Shown in pieces: positions 34,539 through 45,690 of a DNA stretch of 64,000 nucleotides (positions within the stretch are counted from its first letter, which is position 1; each line of letters begins with the position of its first letter). The translations under genes and the position numbers were made by a program. The notes below the pieces were generated by a model, which ran no database searches, was not told the origin of the DNA, and saw only the letters and a list, made by a program, of their open reading frames with translations. The DNA is from Knufia peltigerae (Eukaryota > Ascomycota > Eurotiomycetes > Chaetothyriales > Trichomeriaceae), in the NCBI GenBank assembly GCA_030247855.1, contig JAPDRN010000026.1, forward strand, positions 248,001-312,000. Direction: 5' to 3'.

Positions 34539-35632
34539 TCATGATATAGTGATCTTGAGTTTTTCACATGCTTGCTTGAGTTTCCCTTCGTCCCATAGCT
34601 GCTCCTGGTCGGGAAGTGCCTGCCCGGGAAATCTCTCACCAGCCTCTCCAACGAGGGCTTCCATACCATTTCCACTTGCAAAGCTCCAGAAGCGAACATA
34701 TTTCGATGCGAACTCCAGTTTAAAAGCAACGTTGGCTGGTAAAAAGCACACTTCCCCAGGACGAACACTACTCGCAGTTCCATCCCCGATGGTGACCTTG
34801 AGCTCGCCGTCGAACATGACAAGGCAGTGGTGAGAGGAGAACGAAAGCCTCTTTTGGAACACGCTGGATCTGTACGCGTTGGAAGACTCAATGATGCTGA
34901 TGGCTGACCTGCCACCACTCTGCTTTGTGGTCATGAATGGCCGAGACATGACACCACCCAGCAGCCATCGAGGACCTTTGTTCGCTTTCAAAAAGTAGGG
35001 AACCTCTCCATCAGGCAAGATTTCGTCCTTCTCTGACCAGTCGGAAACTTCACATCCAACGTGGTCAGGGTGAGCGAAAACGTCGAACTCCTCTTCCCAA
35101 TTTCCAACAAGATTCGGGAACATGCCTTGTTGCCGGTCATCCCATTCTGGGAATATCAAGCCTTCGAATTTGTCGGAAACATGACGAAAGAAGTTGACCC
35201 AGTCTCCTGGCGTAATGAGATCAATTGCCTTGGTTACAGGTCCTTGTGGATATGGTTTATGGATGGTTCCCTAACATTTCACGAGCTGTGAGCTTACAGT
35301 CCCCAACGAATACATGAGAAGTCACCTACAGGAGGAACCGAGGCAAAATCTCCGGGTCCAAGTAGGCGGCATTCATCACCATTCCAGCATAACATGGTAC
35401 CCTCAGCCACCAGAAAAATATCGTGTGCATATCTGTGATGGTGGAAGGGTGCAGTGTCATTCTTCACACCGTCCCAAGCGAAAACGGCCATGCCATTATC
35501 AGTTTGTGCTTGGGAGGCGAACATCCGGAACACGCTCTTGAACCCTGGGATGGTGAAGATCTCGCCCTCCAGTTGAGGCAAGATGTAGCTACCGCCATCG
35601 GTAAGAGGCCGATTGACACGAGGTATCGACAT
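34539..35632 (-). CDS. Bicupin, quercetin 2,3-dioxygenase-like
   Basis: Two exons (35632-35330, 35270-34539) encode 344 residues forming two cupin barrels. The first barrel has FHHHRYAHDIFLVAEG (metal-binding His, His and an Asp where classical quercetinases have Glu) and GPGDFASVPPGTIH (last His), the latter rebuilt exactly by removing the 59-nt intron. The second barrel (from about residue 225: SSHHCLVMFDGELKV, then PGEVCFLPANVAF) lacks a full His set. Only the first site should therefore hold metal. Length and layout match fungal quercetinase-like proteins (about 350 residues), which cleave a heterocyclic ring with O2; many relatives have no known substrate. There is no clear signal peptide. 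It is head-to-head with the FAD hydroxylase, so a linked role in ring opening is an inference. Confidence 0.87.
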
Positions 35633-36167
35633 TGTGCTGTGTTGACTGGTACTAGATTAAACTCTCAAGCTGTCCTGGAGTTGAATGAGTTTGAGCACTT
35701 TTGCCGTGAAGGAATGGCAAAGTCCTCTGTGCCAGTCTGTCCATCTTCGCCACTGACTTTGGCCTATGCTTTGGTACAAGTACAAACTATCGGAAATGGC
35801 ATTCCGTATGCCTTTCCTATGCTATGATGGCCCTTGGATGTTGAAGTTCCGTCTTTGTTGAGGGTCCGGTATACCGGATTCCGGTTTGGCGTACGCCACA
35901 CTAACTGAATGTGTCTGGCTTGTTGGTACGAAGTGTTTGTTCGAGATTATCGTACATCGATAACAGCTTCTTGCATTCTATCCGGAACCTCAATAAGACG
36001 CCGATTGGAGATCAAAAACGGGCAATTCAAACCATCATAGAGCCATTCGCTGTTATCCTTTCTCGGCCGAACTAGTGGAATACTTTGCTGTTTGGAGACG
36101 AAGAACGGTGTCAACTCAACCCGGTGTATTTCTTCAACGTCAAAAAGGTGATAACCATTGAAAGAAG
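35633..36167. promoter_or_regulatory. Divergent promoter region, bicupin / FAD hydroxylase
   Basis: A 535-bp shared upstream region with the best palindrome cluster of the window at 35866-35884. No gene was found in it. Confidence 0.6.
35866..35884. promoter_or_regulatory. Overlapping CCGG palindromes, candidate regulator site
   Basis: The 19 bases CCGGTATACCGGATTCCGG contain a perfect 12-bp palindrome (CCGGTATACCGG) sharing its last CCGG with a CCGG-ATT-CCGG site. The site is 234 bases from the bicupin start and 284 bases from the FAD hydroxylase start. A near copy of the first palindrome (CCGGAATACCGG) is at 49863-49874. Confidence 0.6.
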
Positions 36168-37609
36168 ATGGGTTCTGCTGGTGAAGCCAAGTGGAAGCAA
36201 CTCGATATTGGAGTGATCGGCGGTGGTCTTGGTGGGTTTGCTGCTGCCATATCTCTGCGTCGAGCTGGTCACAAAGTTACGGTGTATGAGCGCGCACATT
36301 TTGCTGGAGAGGTCGGAGCCTCAATTAGCTGCGCAGCCAATGGTACGAGATGGCTGGAAGATTGGAATGTTGATGTTTCAATTGGCAAACCTGTCATTCT
36401 GCGGAATTTGATATCTCGGGACTGGGACACCGGCAATGAGCAGAATGTTTACGACTTGGGAGATTATAAGGAACGGTGGGGTTATGTAAGTGTCTCGGCT
36501 GTGATTTCAGACATCTTTCAATGACTGCTTACTGGTCTTGCAAGGTTTATTACATGTTCCACCGACAAGACATGCATAAGATGCTCATGGAGACTGCTCT
36601 GGGCGAGGGCGAGGGCATCCGTCCAGAGTTGAAACTCGACCACAAGTTGACAGATATTGACTTTGAAAACGGTCTTGTCAAGTTTGAGAATGGCACAGAG
36701 GTGCAACATGATGCCATCGTCGCTGCAGACGGGGTCGGGGTATGTATGATCTGTGAGAACGTGGTCACTTGCTCGAGAAGATGAACTTACAACAGCCATG
36801 CATCTAGTCTACCGCACGGGCTCGTATGGGGATTGTTCCGGACAAAAAGCCTTGCACGTCTACTTGCCTTCACGCAAATGTGGACAGAAAGCAAGCTCAG
36901 GCACTTGGATTGCCCGACTATGCCACTAATGATGCGATCGAATATTGGGGAGGATATGGAGACGACAAAATTGTATTTTCGCCATGTCATGACAGCCAAA
37001 TCCTCTCCTTTTATTGTTTCTTCCCCCGAGGGAAAGGCAAGATTGGGGACGAAGGATGGAACTACGTGGCCTCCTTGAAAGAGCTTCTTGATCCGTACCC
37101 AGAGCTCGATCCAAATGTGATCGAACACCTCAAGATCTCGACTGACATTCGACCTTGGAGACTTTGGATTCATCAAGAGGATCCATTTTGGGCCAAGGGC
37201 TTGTGCTCATTGATGGGAGATGCGGCCCACCCCATGATGCCCGATCAAAGCCAGGGTGCATGCCAGGCCATCGAGGACGCGGCGGCACTCGGCCTTGTAT
37301 TCTCAAAAAGGCACTTCCGTGGGGATGTGCGTGAAGCCTTCGAGATCTTTGAAGCAGTTCGAAAGCCTCGTGCTTCTAAGGTGCAGGCCGCGAGTGCAAG
37401 AGCACGGCTAAACATCACCGAACGCATTGGCTTCTCAAGTAATACCAACAACCTCAAGTACAGCGTTGCGGATGAGAAGCAAAAGCTCACAATCGATGAG
37501 ATGAACCTGTAAGATTCCCTGACAATGCCAGATACCCTAGGCTAACTTTGTGTCTAGGTACGACATGAAGCGTCATGTAGCTGAAGTGTATGAGGCATAT
37601 GGACACTGA
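36168..37609 (+). CDS. FAD-dependent hydroxylase, salicylate hydroxylase-like
   Basis: Four exons (36168-36485, 36545-36739, 36808-37508, 37558-37609) encode 421 residues. The FAD-binding motif IGVIGGGLGGFAAAISLRRA with VYERA is near residues 14-40; the DG motif is VAADGVGSTARARMG (about 165-180), restored across the second intron; and the GD motif is SLMGDAAHPMMPDQSQGACQ near residue 315. The PDQSQGA form is typical of salicylate hydroxylases and their relatives, which use NADH and O2 to hydroxylate (often decarboxylate) aromatic acids. Introns are 59, 68 and 49 nt. No signal peptide is present, so it should be cytosolic. Its head-to-head position with the bicupin suggests an aromatic substrate, but the exact one is unknown. 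Confidence 0.92.
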
Positions 37610-37834
37610 GACAGTGGTCAATGCCTCCTCTTTCAATGAATTGTGGATCGGAAATAAGTATGCAGTACAGATTACGCGACTGTCATAAGATTAAGTCAGG
37701 TAAAACAAGTGTATAGATTGCTTCATGAAGAAGGCGTATAGTACTTAATGAATCTTTCTGTGGATAACAAAACTGTAACTTCGAAAACCTCTATTTACTT
37801 CAATGAAATCTGCAACATCTGTTATATAGTGTCA

Positions 37835-38995
37835 TTAAAGCCTCCCAGAAGCTGATATATCCAATAACCAGCCAAATCCTTTGTTTGTGTCCTCTGCGTA
37901 GTCTTTACTTCTTGAGTGAGTTGGAAAATTTGCCCAATACACATGAGGCAGACCGGGATAGATGTCCACCTTTGTCATGACCCCATATTCTTTTTTCAGG
38001 ACACGTTCATAGAGCAAACCCTCGTCCCTCAAGACGTCCATGCCGCATATCTGGAAGTAATGAGTTGGGAGCTTCATATGCCCAGAGCTCCAATTGAATG
38101 GATTCCAGAGTTCTGACGAGAGCTCCGGTCTGTACGCTTCCTCATACATATCCATTGCAGACTTGGGGAGTATGGGGGCATCTCTGTTTTGCTCACGGCT
38201 GAGATATAGGGGCAGATATTGTTCTGGTACAGCATCATGACTGAGAAGAGCAGGGATACTGAGCCAGACACCTGTTATGCCCGGTGACATTCCCGTATCT
38301 CTCGCAAGGTGAGATAATGCTGCTGATATGTTGCCTCCGGCAGAAGTGCCCCCAATGATGAAGCCGAGTGAAGGGTTCCCGCCTAGTTGACATGAATTTC
38401 TAGCAACCTAAGGAGTTGAGGGTAAGGGCTCGGGAAATCATTACAAGGACGTTGGTCTGGTCACTCACCCATTGCAAAACATCCCAACTGTCATTCACTG
38501 CTGCAGGGAAAGGAAATTCAGGAGCAAGTCGATAGTCAACACTGAGTGCCACTGCGCCGTACCTTTGAACAGCTTTGATGCAATTGATTGCATCCATTTC
38601 AGGACACCCAAAACACCATCCTCCGCCATGGAAAAGGACAACTACAGGGCTCCCATTGGGAGGAGGGTCCGTCGGCTTGTAAATCAAGCAACGAGCGAGG
38701 TGTCCGTCCCTGCATCGAACAAGGACCTCTTCGCTGTAAACATCTGGCTGGGCTTGGAGTAGTGCTGCCTCTGCAAACTGCTTGTACAGTGGTGTCCAGG
38801 CTTCTCGAACAGCAGGTATGCCCTCTATACGGTTGTCTTTGTCGAACCTGGGCTTACCTCCTTGCCGTAGTATCTGGAGGACTTCTGTCAGTCGTGCTTC
38901 TCCGTATATGATACATCCGATCCACATACCTCACCGAGCTCTGGATCTATCTTGCCATACGCCAACCAAGTTGTAGGATCATCTATCGAGGCCAT
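37835..38995 (-). CDS. Alpha/beta hydrolase, hormone-sensitive-lipase-type esterase
   Basis: Three exons (38995-38930, 38873-38469, 38407-37835) encode 347 residues. The oxyanion-hole motif HGGGWCFGCPE is near residue 102. The nucleophile elbow GTSAGGN is near residue 180, formed right after the second intron. The catalytic Asp is probably in the FQICGMDVLRDEG region, and His in GLPHVYWANFP near residue 315. Together these are the HSL (family IV) esterase pattern. No signal peptide is seen, so it acts inside the cell. It probably hydrolyses a small ester or lactone. It is head-to-head with a type-B carboxylesterase, an unusual pairing of two different esterase folds that could open the products of the Baeyer-Villiger enzyme. 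Confidence 0.93.
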
Positions 38996-39382
38996 CTTGT
39001 AATGATCAAGGTTTTCGATCGTGGGCATCAGACTTACTCTGGTACAACACAATAAGAGAATTATATAGCCAAATTAGCAACCTGGGTCTGGTATGGTACG
39101 ACAAGCCTGCATCAATGTACGATTGTGATGGCTAATCTGAACAGGCCGTCGGATATCGTGGCAGTAATGCAACGTGAATCAAGGTCCCTATCTCAGTGCA
39201 GTATGCCGGTACGAACTCTGCAAGGTAGACCGGACCGCGTGGGTGCCGGGGTTGGTGGAGTCGTACATCGATACTTCATAAACCATACCCACTTTGGTTT
39301 CACGACTTTTCTGCTAAAAGTTACCAGGTCAGCACTGCAAGTTTCACAGCCAGCACATCCAGAACAGTGTATCAACACCGAG
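38996..39382. promoter_or_regulatory. Divergent promoter region, two esterases
   Basis: A 387-bp shared upstream region. It has CCGG-containing spots (GACCGGACCGCG near 39229, ATGCCGGTACG near 39203) but no CGG-N3/4-CCG palindrome that I can see. Confidence 0.45.
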
Positions 39383-41222
39383 ATGTCAGACTCAGTGGCT
39401 CATTTGCGGCATCCACAACTTGGGATTCTGAAGGGACGCCGAACAAATGGAGCAGTACAATTTCTGGGACTCAAATACGGAGTCTTGAAACATCGATTCG
39501 CAGTACCAGAGATCAACTTGGCTTCACAAGAGCAAGATATCGACGCTACTAGATATGGGTATGTATGGTATACAATTTCTGCAGTGGTATGCTGAATACC
39601 CTTACAGTCCTCCGGTTATTTATCCACCAGAGTCGTGCGAGATGGAGATGTCATTCATACAACAAAGTCTGGACAAGCCAGTGGTACCTCCTCCCTCAGA
39701 TCTTGAAGGGTTGAACATGAATATCACTGTCCCCCTGTTCAAGGGTGAAGTGCTGCCTCCAAAAGATTCCAAGTTACCCATTCTTGTTTACGTTCATGGA
39801 GGAGGCTTTACTTTTGGGTCCAGTTCTTATCCACACTACGACCAGTCTCACATTGTGGAAATGGCTGTCGAGAGTGGACAACCACTAATAGCCATCAACA
39901 TCAAGTAGGTGGTGATCTCAGCCACGTTATCAGAGTTTCTGACTGATATAGTTATCGCTTGGGTATCCCTGGATTTCTAACATCTGAAGAACTCCGGAAA
40001 CGGGGCCATTTTGGGACTAATAATGGTCTACGGGACCAACAGACAGCTTTCAAATGGATTAAAAAGTACATTGCAGGATTTGGTGGCAATCCCGATGCAA
40101 TCACCGCCATCGGACAAAGCGCTGGGGCAGGTAAGTGGTCATTGGCTCGAACCTCTGAAGTTACTGACACAGTGCTAGCCTCGTTAACTTATCACTTGCA
40201 TTCACGTGAACCTCTGTTTGAGCAATGCATCCTGCTCGGCGGGACTTTTCTCATGATGAGGGCTGGTGACTTTCAAGTGGCTGAAAAGGTGTATAAAGGC
40301 GTCATCAAAGATCTAGGACTGGATCAATTGCCGGCATCTGAACAGATCAAGTCGCTCCTGGAGATGAATCCGTCTGACTTCTTGCAAAAAGTCACTCCAA
40401 CAATGCTTCTGGGCCCTGTGGTTGATCATGATATAATTCCCGAGGTTGCGAGTTTCTCCAATATAAGAGATACAGATCAGTTTCCCCTTCCCGGCAGGAA
40501 ATGGTGCTCCCGGTTGATGTCTGTTGATTCAGAATTTGATGTGAGGCCAATACCATACCCACACCAAGCAAAGTCAACTTTGTAGTAGCCTAACACTGTT
40601 CTTCTAGGGTACTATTATGGCACTGGTCAACCTCAACGCACGAGAGAAAGGAATTCGTGCAGCGTTCCAAGAATCTGTCAGGTCACATCCACAATTGCAA
40701 CAACACACAGCCACTTGCGAGAAAATCCTCGAATTCTACCACATCAAAGATAGCACCTCCGACCAAGACGCACTTCTTCGGATAATATCATTCGTGACGG
40801 ACATAATGTTTTATGCGCCTTCTGTGGCATTGTCTCAAACATGGGAAAAGTCCTACCTTTGTCACTTCAACGAAGGTAACCCGTGGCCAGGCCTTTACCA
40901 AGATCGCGCAAATCACATGCTGGACATTGCATACCTTTGGCAAAACTTCAACCACACCCTTGCAGAACCTCAAAAGGCTGTCGCTAGAGTGTTTGCGGAT
41001 CACATCATCAGTTTTACAGCAGGCCAGGAAGTGGTACCATCGTTCATGCCTGATCAACGAGTGACAGTCTACGGACCTAGTAGTCAAGGTTTCAGCTCAT
41101 GCTTCGGCCATATGGAAGACGAAGGAATCACTGCTAGAAGAACAGCCCTATTCAGACTAGCCGAGGAAGCTGGGGGAATGGATGTTTTGTTGAATGTTGT
41201 TTCCCGTTTTCTGATGGGTTGA
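39383..41222 (+). CDS. Type-B carboxylesterase
   Basis: Five exons (39383-39558, 39608-39904, 39952-40130, 40179-40540, 40608-41222) encode 542 residues. The fold is recognised from VYVHGGGFTFGSSS (oxyanion hole, about residue 140), NYRLGIPGF, GLRDQQTAFKWIKKYIAGFG and the nucleophile elbow GQSAGAASL near residue 215. That elbow is rebuilt only if the third intron ends at the second AG (40178), which I chose. RANHMLDIAYLWQNFN probably supplies the catalytic His. Most fungal members of this family are secreted; this one begins MSDSVAHLRHPQLGILKG with no signal peptide and should be intracellular. It would hydrolyse an ester, possibly one made by the neighbouring Baeyer-Villiger enzyme. Confidence 0.93.
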
Positions 41223-41732
41223 GAGATTGCTGCATCGTGTGGTCTTCGGAAGTGCGGTTTCATCCTTGTTAGCTAGTCTGATTGACGCGGACGAGCATTC
41301 AGGAATATAAAAACATACTGGAAAGCATTCCGAGAGCATCCAGGATGCACTGTCCACCGCCGGGGGGCATTGTAGCGCTTCGCTCCACCGCTCGCGCTCT
41401 AATCAGAGTCGAAAAGCCCGTCCGGATACTATGGATTCCACATGGAGGCTCTCCGGAAATCAAGGGCTAGCAAAAGTAATCTACCGGCCTCGACGGAAAC
41501 GCTCTGCGTGAATAGTCCGAACACTCAGGATGAGGATCCACAAATGGAACACGCTAACCCAAAAAAGAAAGTTTCCCTTGTTTTCTCAGCAAAGATCCCT
41601 CGGGGTTGGATGAAGCGATAAGTGTTCTGGCTCTTCTGTCTACTATGCCATCTGCTTTGGTCTAGAATCTTCGTCTTAGATCGGTTCTCCGAAGCAGCCC
41701 ACGATCACAAATACTGGCTCTCAGTCCCAAGC
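41223..41732. promoter_or_regulatory. Upstream region of the MDR reductase
   Basis: A 510-bp spacer between tandem plus-strand genes. It is rich in CCG/CGG (GTCCGGATA near 41420, CTCCGGAAAT at 41451-41460, CTACCGGCC near 41481) but without a spaced palindrome like those at other cluster promoters. The frame open upstream of 41733 has no good protein character. Confidence 0.4.
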
Positions 41733-42905
41733 ATGGTCTCCAATAAGACACTCGTTTTCGCAAAATCCCCTGTAGGCCTTCCAGTGCCGGGCGAGAACAT
41801 CAAACTGGTCGATCGGCCATTGGACATCGATCATATACCTTCCGGCGGCTTTGTAGCTCGCATCTTGTACTCATCCTTCGACCCGTACCTCAGACACAAA
41901 TTGGTCGAACCGCATGAAGCCAGGGAATTCGAGCCCTTTGATATCGGTGCACCTATAGTCAATGGCGCTGTGGTGGAGGTTCTCAGAGCCGACAAGTCAT
42001 CCACCTTCAAGACAGGTGACAAGTTGGTCGGCATGACACCGATTGCCGAGTACGCAACGGTCGACGAGGAAGCATCAAAGCAGTTCCAGTTGATTCGCAA
42101 TCCGTACAACTTGGACTTGAAGCTGTTCTTGGGCCCTTTGGGGTTACCTGGTATCACGGCGTATTCTGCCCTGTATGAAGTCGCAAAGCCCAAGAAAGGC
42201 GAGACCATTTTCATCTCAGCGGCCAGCGGTGCCGTTGGTCAGATGGTCGGACAATTGGCGCTCCGGGAAGGTCTCACGGTGATAGGAAGCGTTGGGAGTG
42301 ATGAGAAACTAGAAATCATCAAGAACAAGTTCGGGTTTCAAGGTGGTTTCAACTACAAAAAGGCCAACATCGTTGAGGAACTGAAGAGTCTCGCTCCTCG
42401 AGGCATTGACAGTACGACTAACTAAACTCCCTTATCCACACACCATTCTCTCTTCTAGTGTCTAACAAAAGAAAACAGTTTATTACGACAATGTCGGCGG
42501 TGAACAGCTAGAAGCGGCTATTACGGTCTTGAAGGACTGGGGAAGGATAGGTAAGCCAAATCATTCGTGTCAGAGTATACACAGTTGTTCTTACAGAATT
42601 TCATAGTCGCTTGTGGCGCCGCTTCTCAGTACAGCATCCCATATGACAAACAGTATGGCATAAGAAACACGGGGGTCATCGTGTCCAAGCGGATCACGTG
42701 GCGTGGGTTTACGGTGTTCGACGACGGCTTTTGGAATAAATACGGCGAGGAACACCAGAAGAATGTGCAGGAATGGATCAAGGAAGGATCCATCAAGCCT
42801 GTCTTGAGCGTGACGAAAGGTATCGACAACGCTGCGGAAGGACTTGTGACTCTCTTCAAAGGGGAGAATGTTGGCAAAGCTGTGCTTGAGATCACTGCAT
42901 CATAG
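41733..42905 (+). CDS. Medium-chain NADP-dependent alkenal/enone reductase
   Basis: Three exons (41733-42411, 42479-42550, 42607-42905) encode 349 residues starting MVSNKTLVFAKSPVGLPVPG. The family is the zinc-free leukotriene B4 12-hydroxydehydrogenase/2-alkenal reductase branch of MDR proteins: SSFDPYLRHKL near residue 50, GLPGITAYSALYEVAKPKKGETIF and the NADP-binding SAASGAVGQMVGQLA near residue 165, and YYDNVGGEQLEAAI near 232. The catalytic-zinc cysteines of alcohol dehydrogenases are absent. These enzymes reduce the C=C bond of alpha,beta-unsaturated ketones or aldehydes. For the last intron I chose the acceptor at 42606 because it restores WGRIVACGAASQYS. A role before Baeyer-Villiger oxidation is inferred. 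Confidence 0.93.
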
Positions 42906-43119
42906 TAGCTTCATGGTCAAAATATACCAATTAGTCAAAAGAAATACTAAGTACTCCATCGATCTTGCCACAAAACAATTAAGTTTTCTCAATGAATGCA
43001 TTTTGTCAAAAGTTGAAGCGAAATAGTTTATGTATTTCAGAGGTTGAGCAGAAACCCGAAACTATATATGAGATTTTGTCTAGCTGCTTTAGGCATTCGA
43101 CAGTATCAACCTGCTCACT

Positions 43120-44854
43120 TTACGCTATTTGAGTGCGTGGCCTGCTTATTTGAGTAAACTCGCTGTATGTTGGCCATAGAAGCTTCCACCAAGTATGGAA
43201 TATCCTGTAATGATTGTACATCGGCGTGGCTCCTGATGGAGTGACATGGTACGTCGCACATCCTGGTGCCAGAAAGGTAGGGGTGCCTCGGTTGTTCTTG
43301 AGCCAGTGGTTGTATTCCTCTTGGACATCCGTTCGAGGATAGAGAGCATAGAGCTTGGTTTGACACTGTTGCTTGATGTGTCTGAGCATTTTGCAGTGCC
43401 AATTGAGCTGAATTTCCGCAACGGTTGTCACGTTCGACCAGTAGTTGACCGAGTTGGGGCCCAGGACCAGGAAGAAGTTGGGAAATTTGGTCACCGCGAT
43501 ACCCCAATACGTCTGAGGATAGTCTTTCCACGTCTGTGACAGATTGATTCCGTCAACCCCGTAGACTTGGAAATGGCCGCCCGAGTCATTCATGTCGAAG
43601 CCTGTTCCCCAGATGACAACGTCAACGTCTCTGGTGGTCTCGCCGTGATCAGCGGTGTCAGTTCGTTTCAAGTAGCTACCTGTAGGCAGTTCTGCTCGTT
43701 CTTCCAGGGTCATGTCGTCAGTAGGCTTCGATACTACCCCGGTCTCGGTGAGTCTGACCGGCTTATCCGTGATCAATTCGACATTTGGGTTGTTGAACAA
43801 TGAGTACCAGTCATCCAGGAACAGCACCCGTTTACAGCCGAATGCTGCTCTGGGCCGTAACTTTTCTCGTACCGCCGGATCTTTAACTTCTCTGTCTAGG
43901 AATGCCATACTTGCGTCGTGCATTGCTTGGTTTTCCGGAGTTCCCACTAGCCACATCGGCTTTGTCTGATCGAACTAAAGCAAAAGTCAGCTCAGTATCA
44001 GAGGAGACATTCAACAAAAAGAGATCAACTCACAAATAAGAACCACCACACATGGTAAAGCCAAAGGACCGGGTAGCACCATTTGAAGAGTAACTTCATC
44101 CACGCCGGGACAGAGTAGTTGTCTCTGGGCAAGACATGGCCTGAACTACGTTGAAAGATGTAGAGCTGTTTGACCAGAGGTTGGATTCGAGGCGCGACCT
44201 GTGCAGCACTAGGTCCAGTGCCAATTAGAGCGACTCGTTTGTCTTTGAGGTCGATATCATCCCGCCATATTGCGGTGTGGACTTGTTCTCCTTTGAACAC
44301 GTCTCTCCCAGGAATGTTGGCATACTTTGGTCGATGAAAACCTCCTCCGTTATCGAAAAGGACGTTTGCCAGCCATTTCGTCTGCTTTTGACTTTTTCTA
44401 TCTTTCACGAGAACCTCCCAAAGCAGTATATCCTCATTCCATCTTGCATGAAGAACTTCCACACCAAAGATTGTACTTTGGCGTATTCCCCGAGAGTCAG
44501 CCATTCGGGAGTAGTATTGCTGAATTTCTCTCCCATCCGCTAGCTTTTTAGACCAGTCTTGAATGTTGTTAGCCCAAGATTTCATGCAACATTGAGGGCG
44601 ACATGAAACAAAGACATACCAGGGTTCAAGTAAAGTCTCATCTGATAGGCATGACTAGCGATATCACATGCAGCTCCAGGGTACTTGTTGCTTTCCCATA
44701 CTCCTCCAAAGTCTTCATTCCTGTCAAAAATTCGGAATTCGTCGTGGTGTAAAGTGTTTGTGCTAATAATCTGAAATCCCAAGGACACACCACACAGGCC
44801 ACCACCGACAATGGCACAGAAGATGCGCTTGATCTCTGGCTCCTCTTTCCCCAT
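43120..44854 (-). CDS. Baeyer-Villiger-type flavin monooxygenase
   Basis: Three exons (44854-44620, 44557-44034, 43974-43120) encode 537 residues. The first Rossmann motif is AIVGGGLCGVSLGF with WESNKYPGAACD (FAD binding). The Baeyer-Villiger fingerprint FxGxxxHxxxW is exact as FKGEQVHTAIW near residue 170. The NADP-binding motif is LIGTGPSAAQVAP, and VVIWGTGFD is the ATG-type motif near residue 385. Type I BVMOs insert oxygen next to a ketone, making an ester or lactone. PGRDVFKGEQVH is the diagnostic block that separates it from plain FMOs. Introns are 62 and 59 nt and keep frame. Two intracellular esterases in the same cluster could hydrolyse its product. There is no membrane anchor, although a hydrophobic stretch (LLFKWCYPVLWLYHVWWFLF) lies mid-protein. 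Confidence 0.94.
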
Positions 44855-45690
44855 CTTCGTGGGGTGAATGAGAGCTATGAATGGCTTGAAAGCGTAATGT
44901 TGTTCTTTCTGGCTTGGATGCAAGCAAAGACGTCAATTGTCGATAACTATTTTATGAGTGACCGTCTTCAGAGATGATCTTCAATCTTGATGTTCTCAAC
45001 CGGTGTGTTTTGATGGTCTATTAGAGTTGCCCGAAGCTTACTCTCTCGATCATGAGATAGTGTATCGACTCTGCACTTACATTTCCGAGACTTACCAAAT
45101 TCCGGAACCTACTAAACACGTAGCAATATTGTCTGGCCATTGACCAAGCATCCCGTAGTCTGGATCTCTTGGCCGAGATCCTCAGCTTCCTTCTTCGGCT
45201 TCTCGGGTTCCGAGTTATCTTCGAATGATTCGGGGATGCTTGGTCAATGGCATTCAAGTGCCCTGCTTGTAGGATGTGTAATGACCGACTATATCGAAGA
45301 GTCTAGTTTTGGGCCCCGGAAGGAAATCGGCCTCGGATTTCCGTGATAGAGGCGAACAAGTACCGGAGGCCGCAAGTCGCTTGTGTGGAGTACAAATCAC
45401 TGACACGACCCACTAGAGCAACGAGCGTCCTACTGCAGGGACAGTAGTGAGGAACTAAGATCCATCCTACATGATGGCCACGTGGCTCCCATTGAGCGCT
45501 TGACTGCGCCATAGCGGTGAAGACAGTATTTGAAACTCTGACCCAATAACATAGTCTCGCACTGAGCAGTGAACAGTCAGAGGCAATGGATATTAGTGAC
45601 TACGCTCTTGTATATACGTCTCTAGGAACTGTTCGAATCCAAATTACGCGACAGGCAGAAAAGAGCCATCTCAACTAGGCCCTGACCTTG
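44855..45690. promoter_or_regulatory. BVMO upstream region with hairpin-forming inverted repeat
   Basis: The 836-bp spacer carries the BVMO promoter and the 3' region of the NmrA-like gene. It contains AAATTCCGGAAC at 45097-45108, a 19-bp inverted repeat (45136-45154 and 45233-45251), CGG-GTT-CCG at 45204-45212 and CGG-ATTT-CCG at 45334-45343. Small frames on both strands across the inverted repeat are not credible genes. Confidence 0.5.
45136..45251. repeat. 19-bp inverted repeat with 78-nt spacer
   Basis: The left arm GCCATTGACCAAGCATCCC is perfectly complementary to the right arm GGGATGCTTGGTCAATGGC. The spacer contains a smaller hairpin (GATCTC near 45164 pairing with GAGATC near 45176) and the CGGGTTCCG element. 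A transcript would fold into a long stem. It could be a mini element, a small-RNA precursor or a regulatory palindrome; no target-site duplication was evident. Confidence 0.75.

Noticed and set aside
40131..40172. Earlier acceptor (40172) for carboxylesterase intron 3
   Set aside because: It keeps frame but inserts two residues in the nucleophile elbow. The acceptor at 40178 gives the canonical GQSAGAAS.
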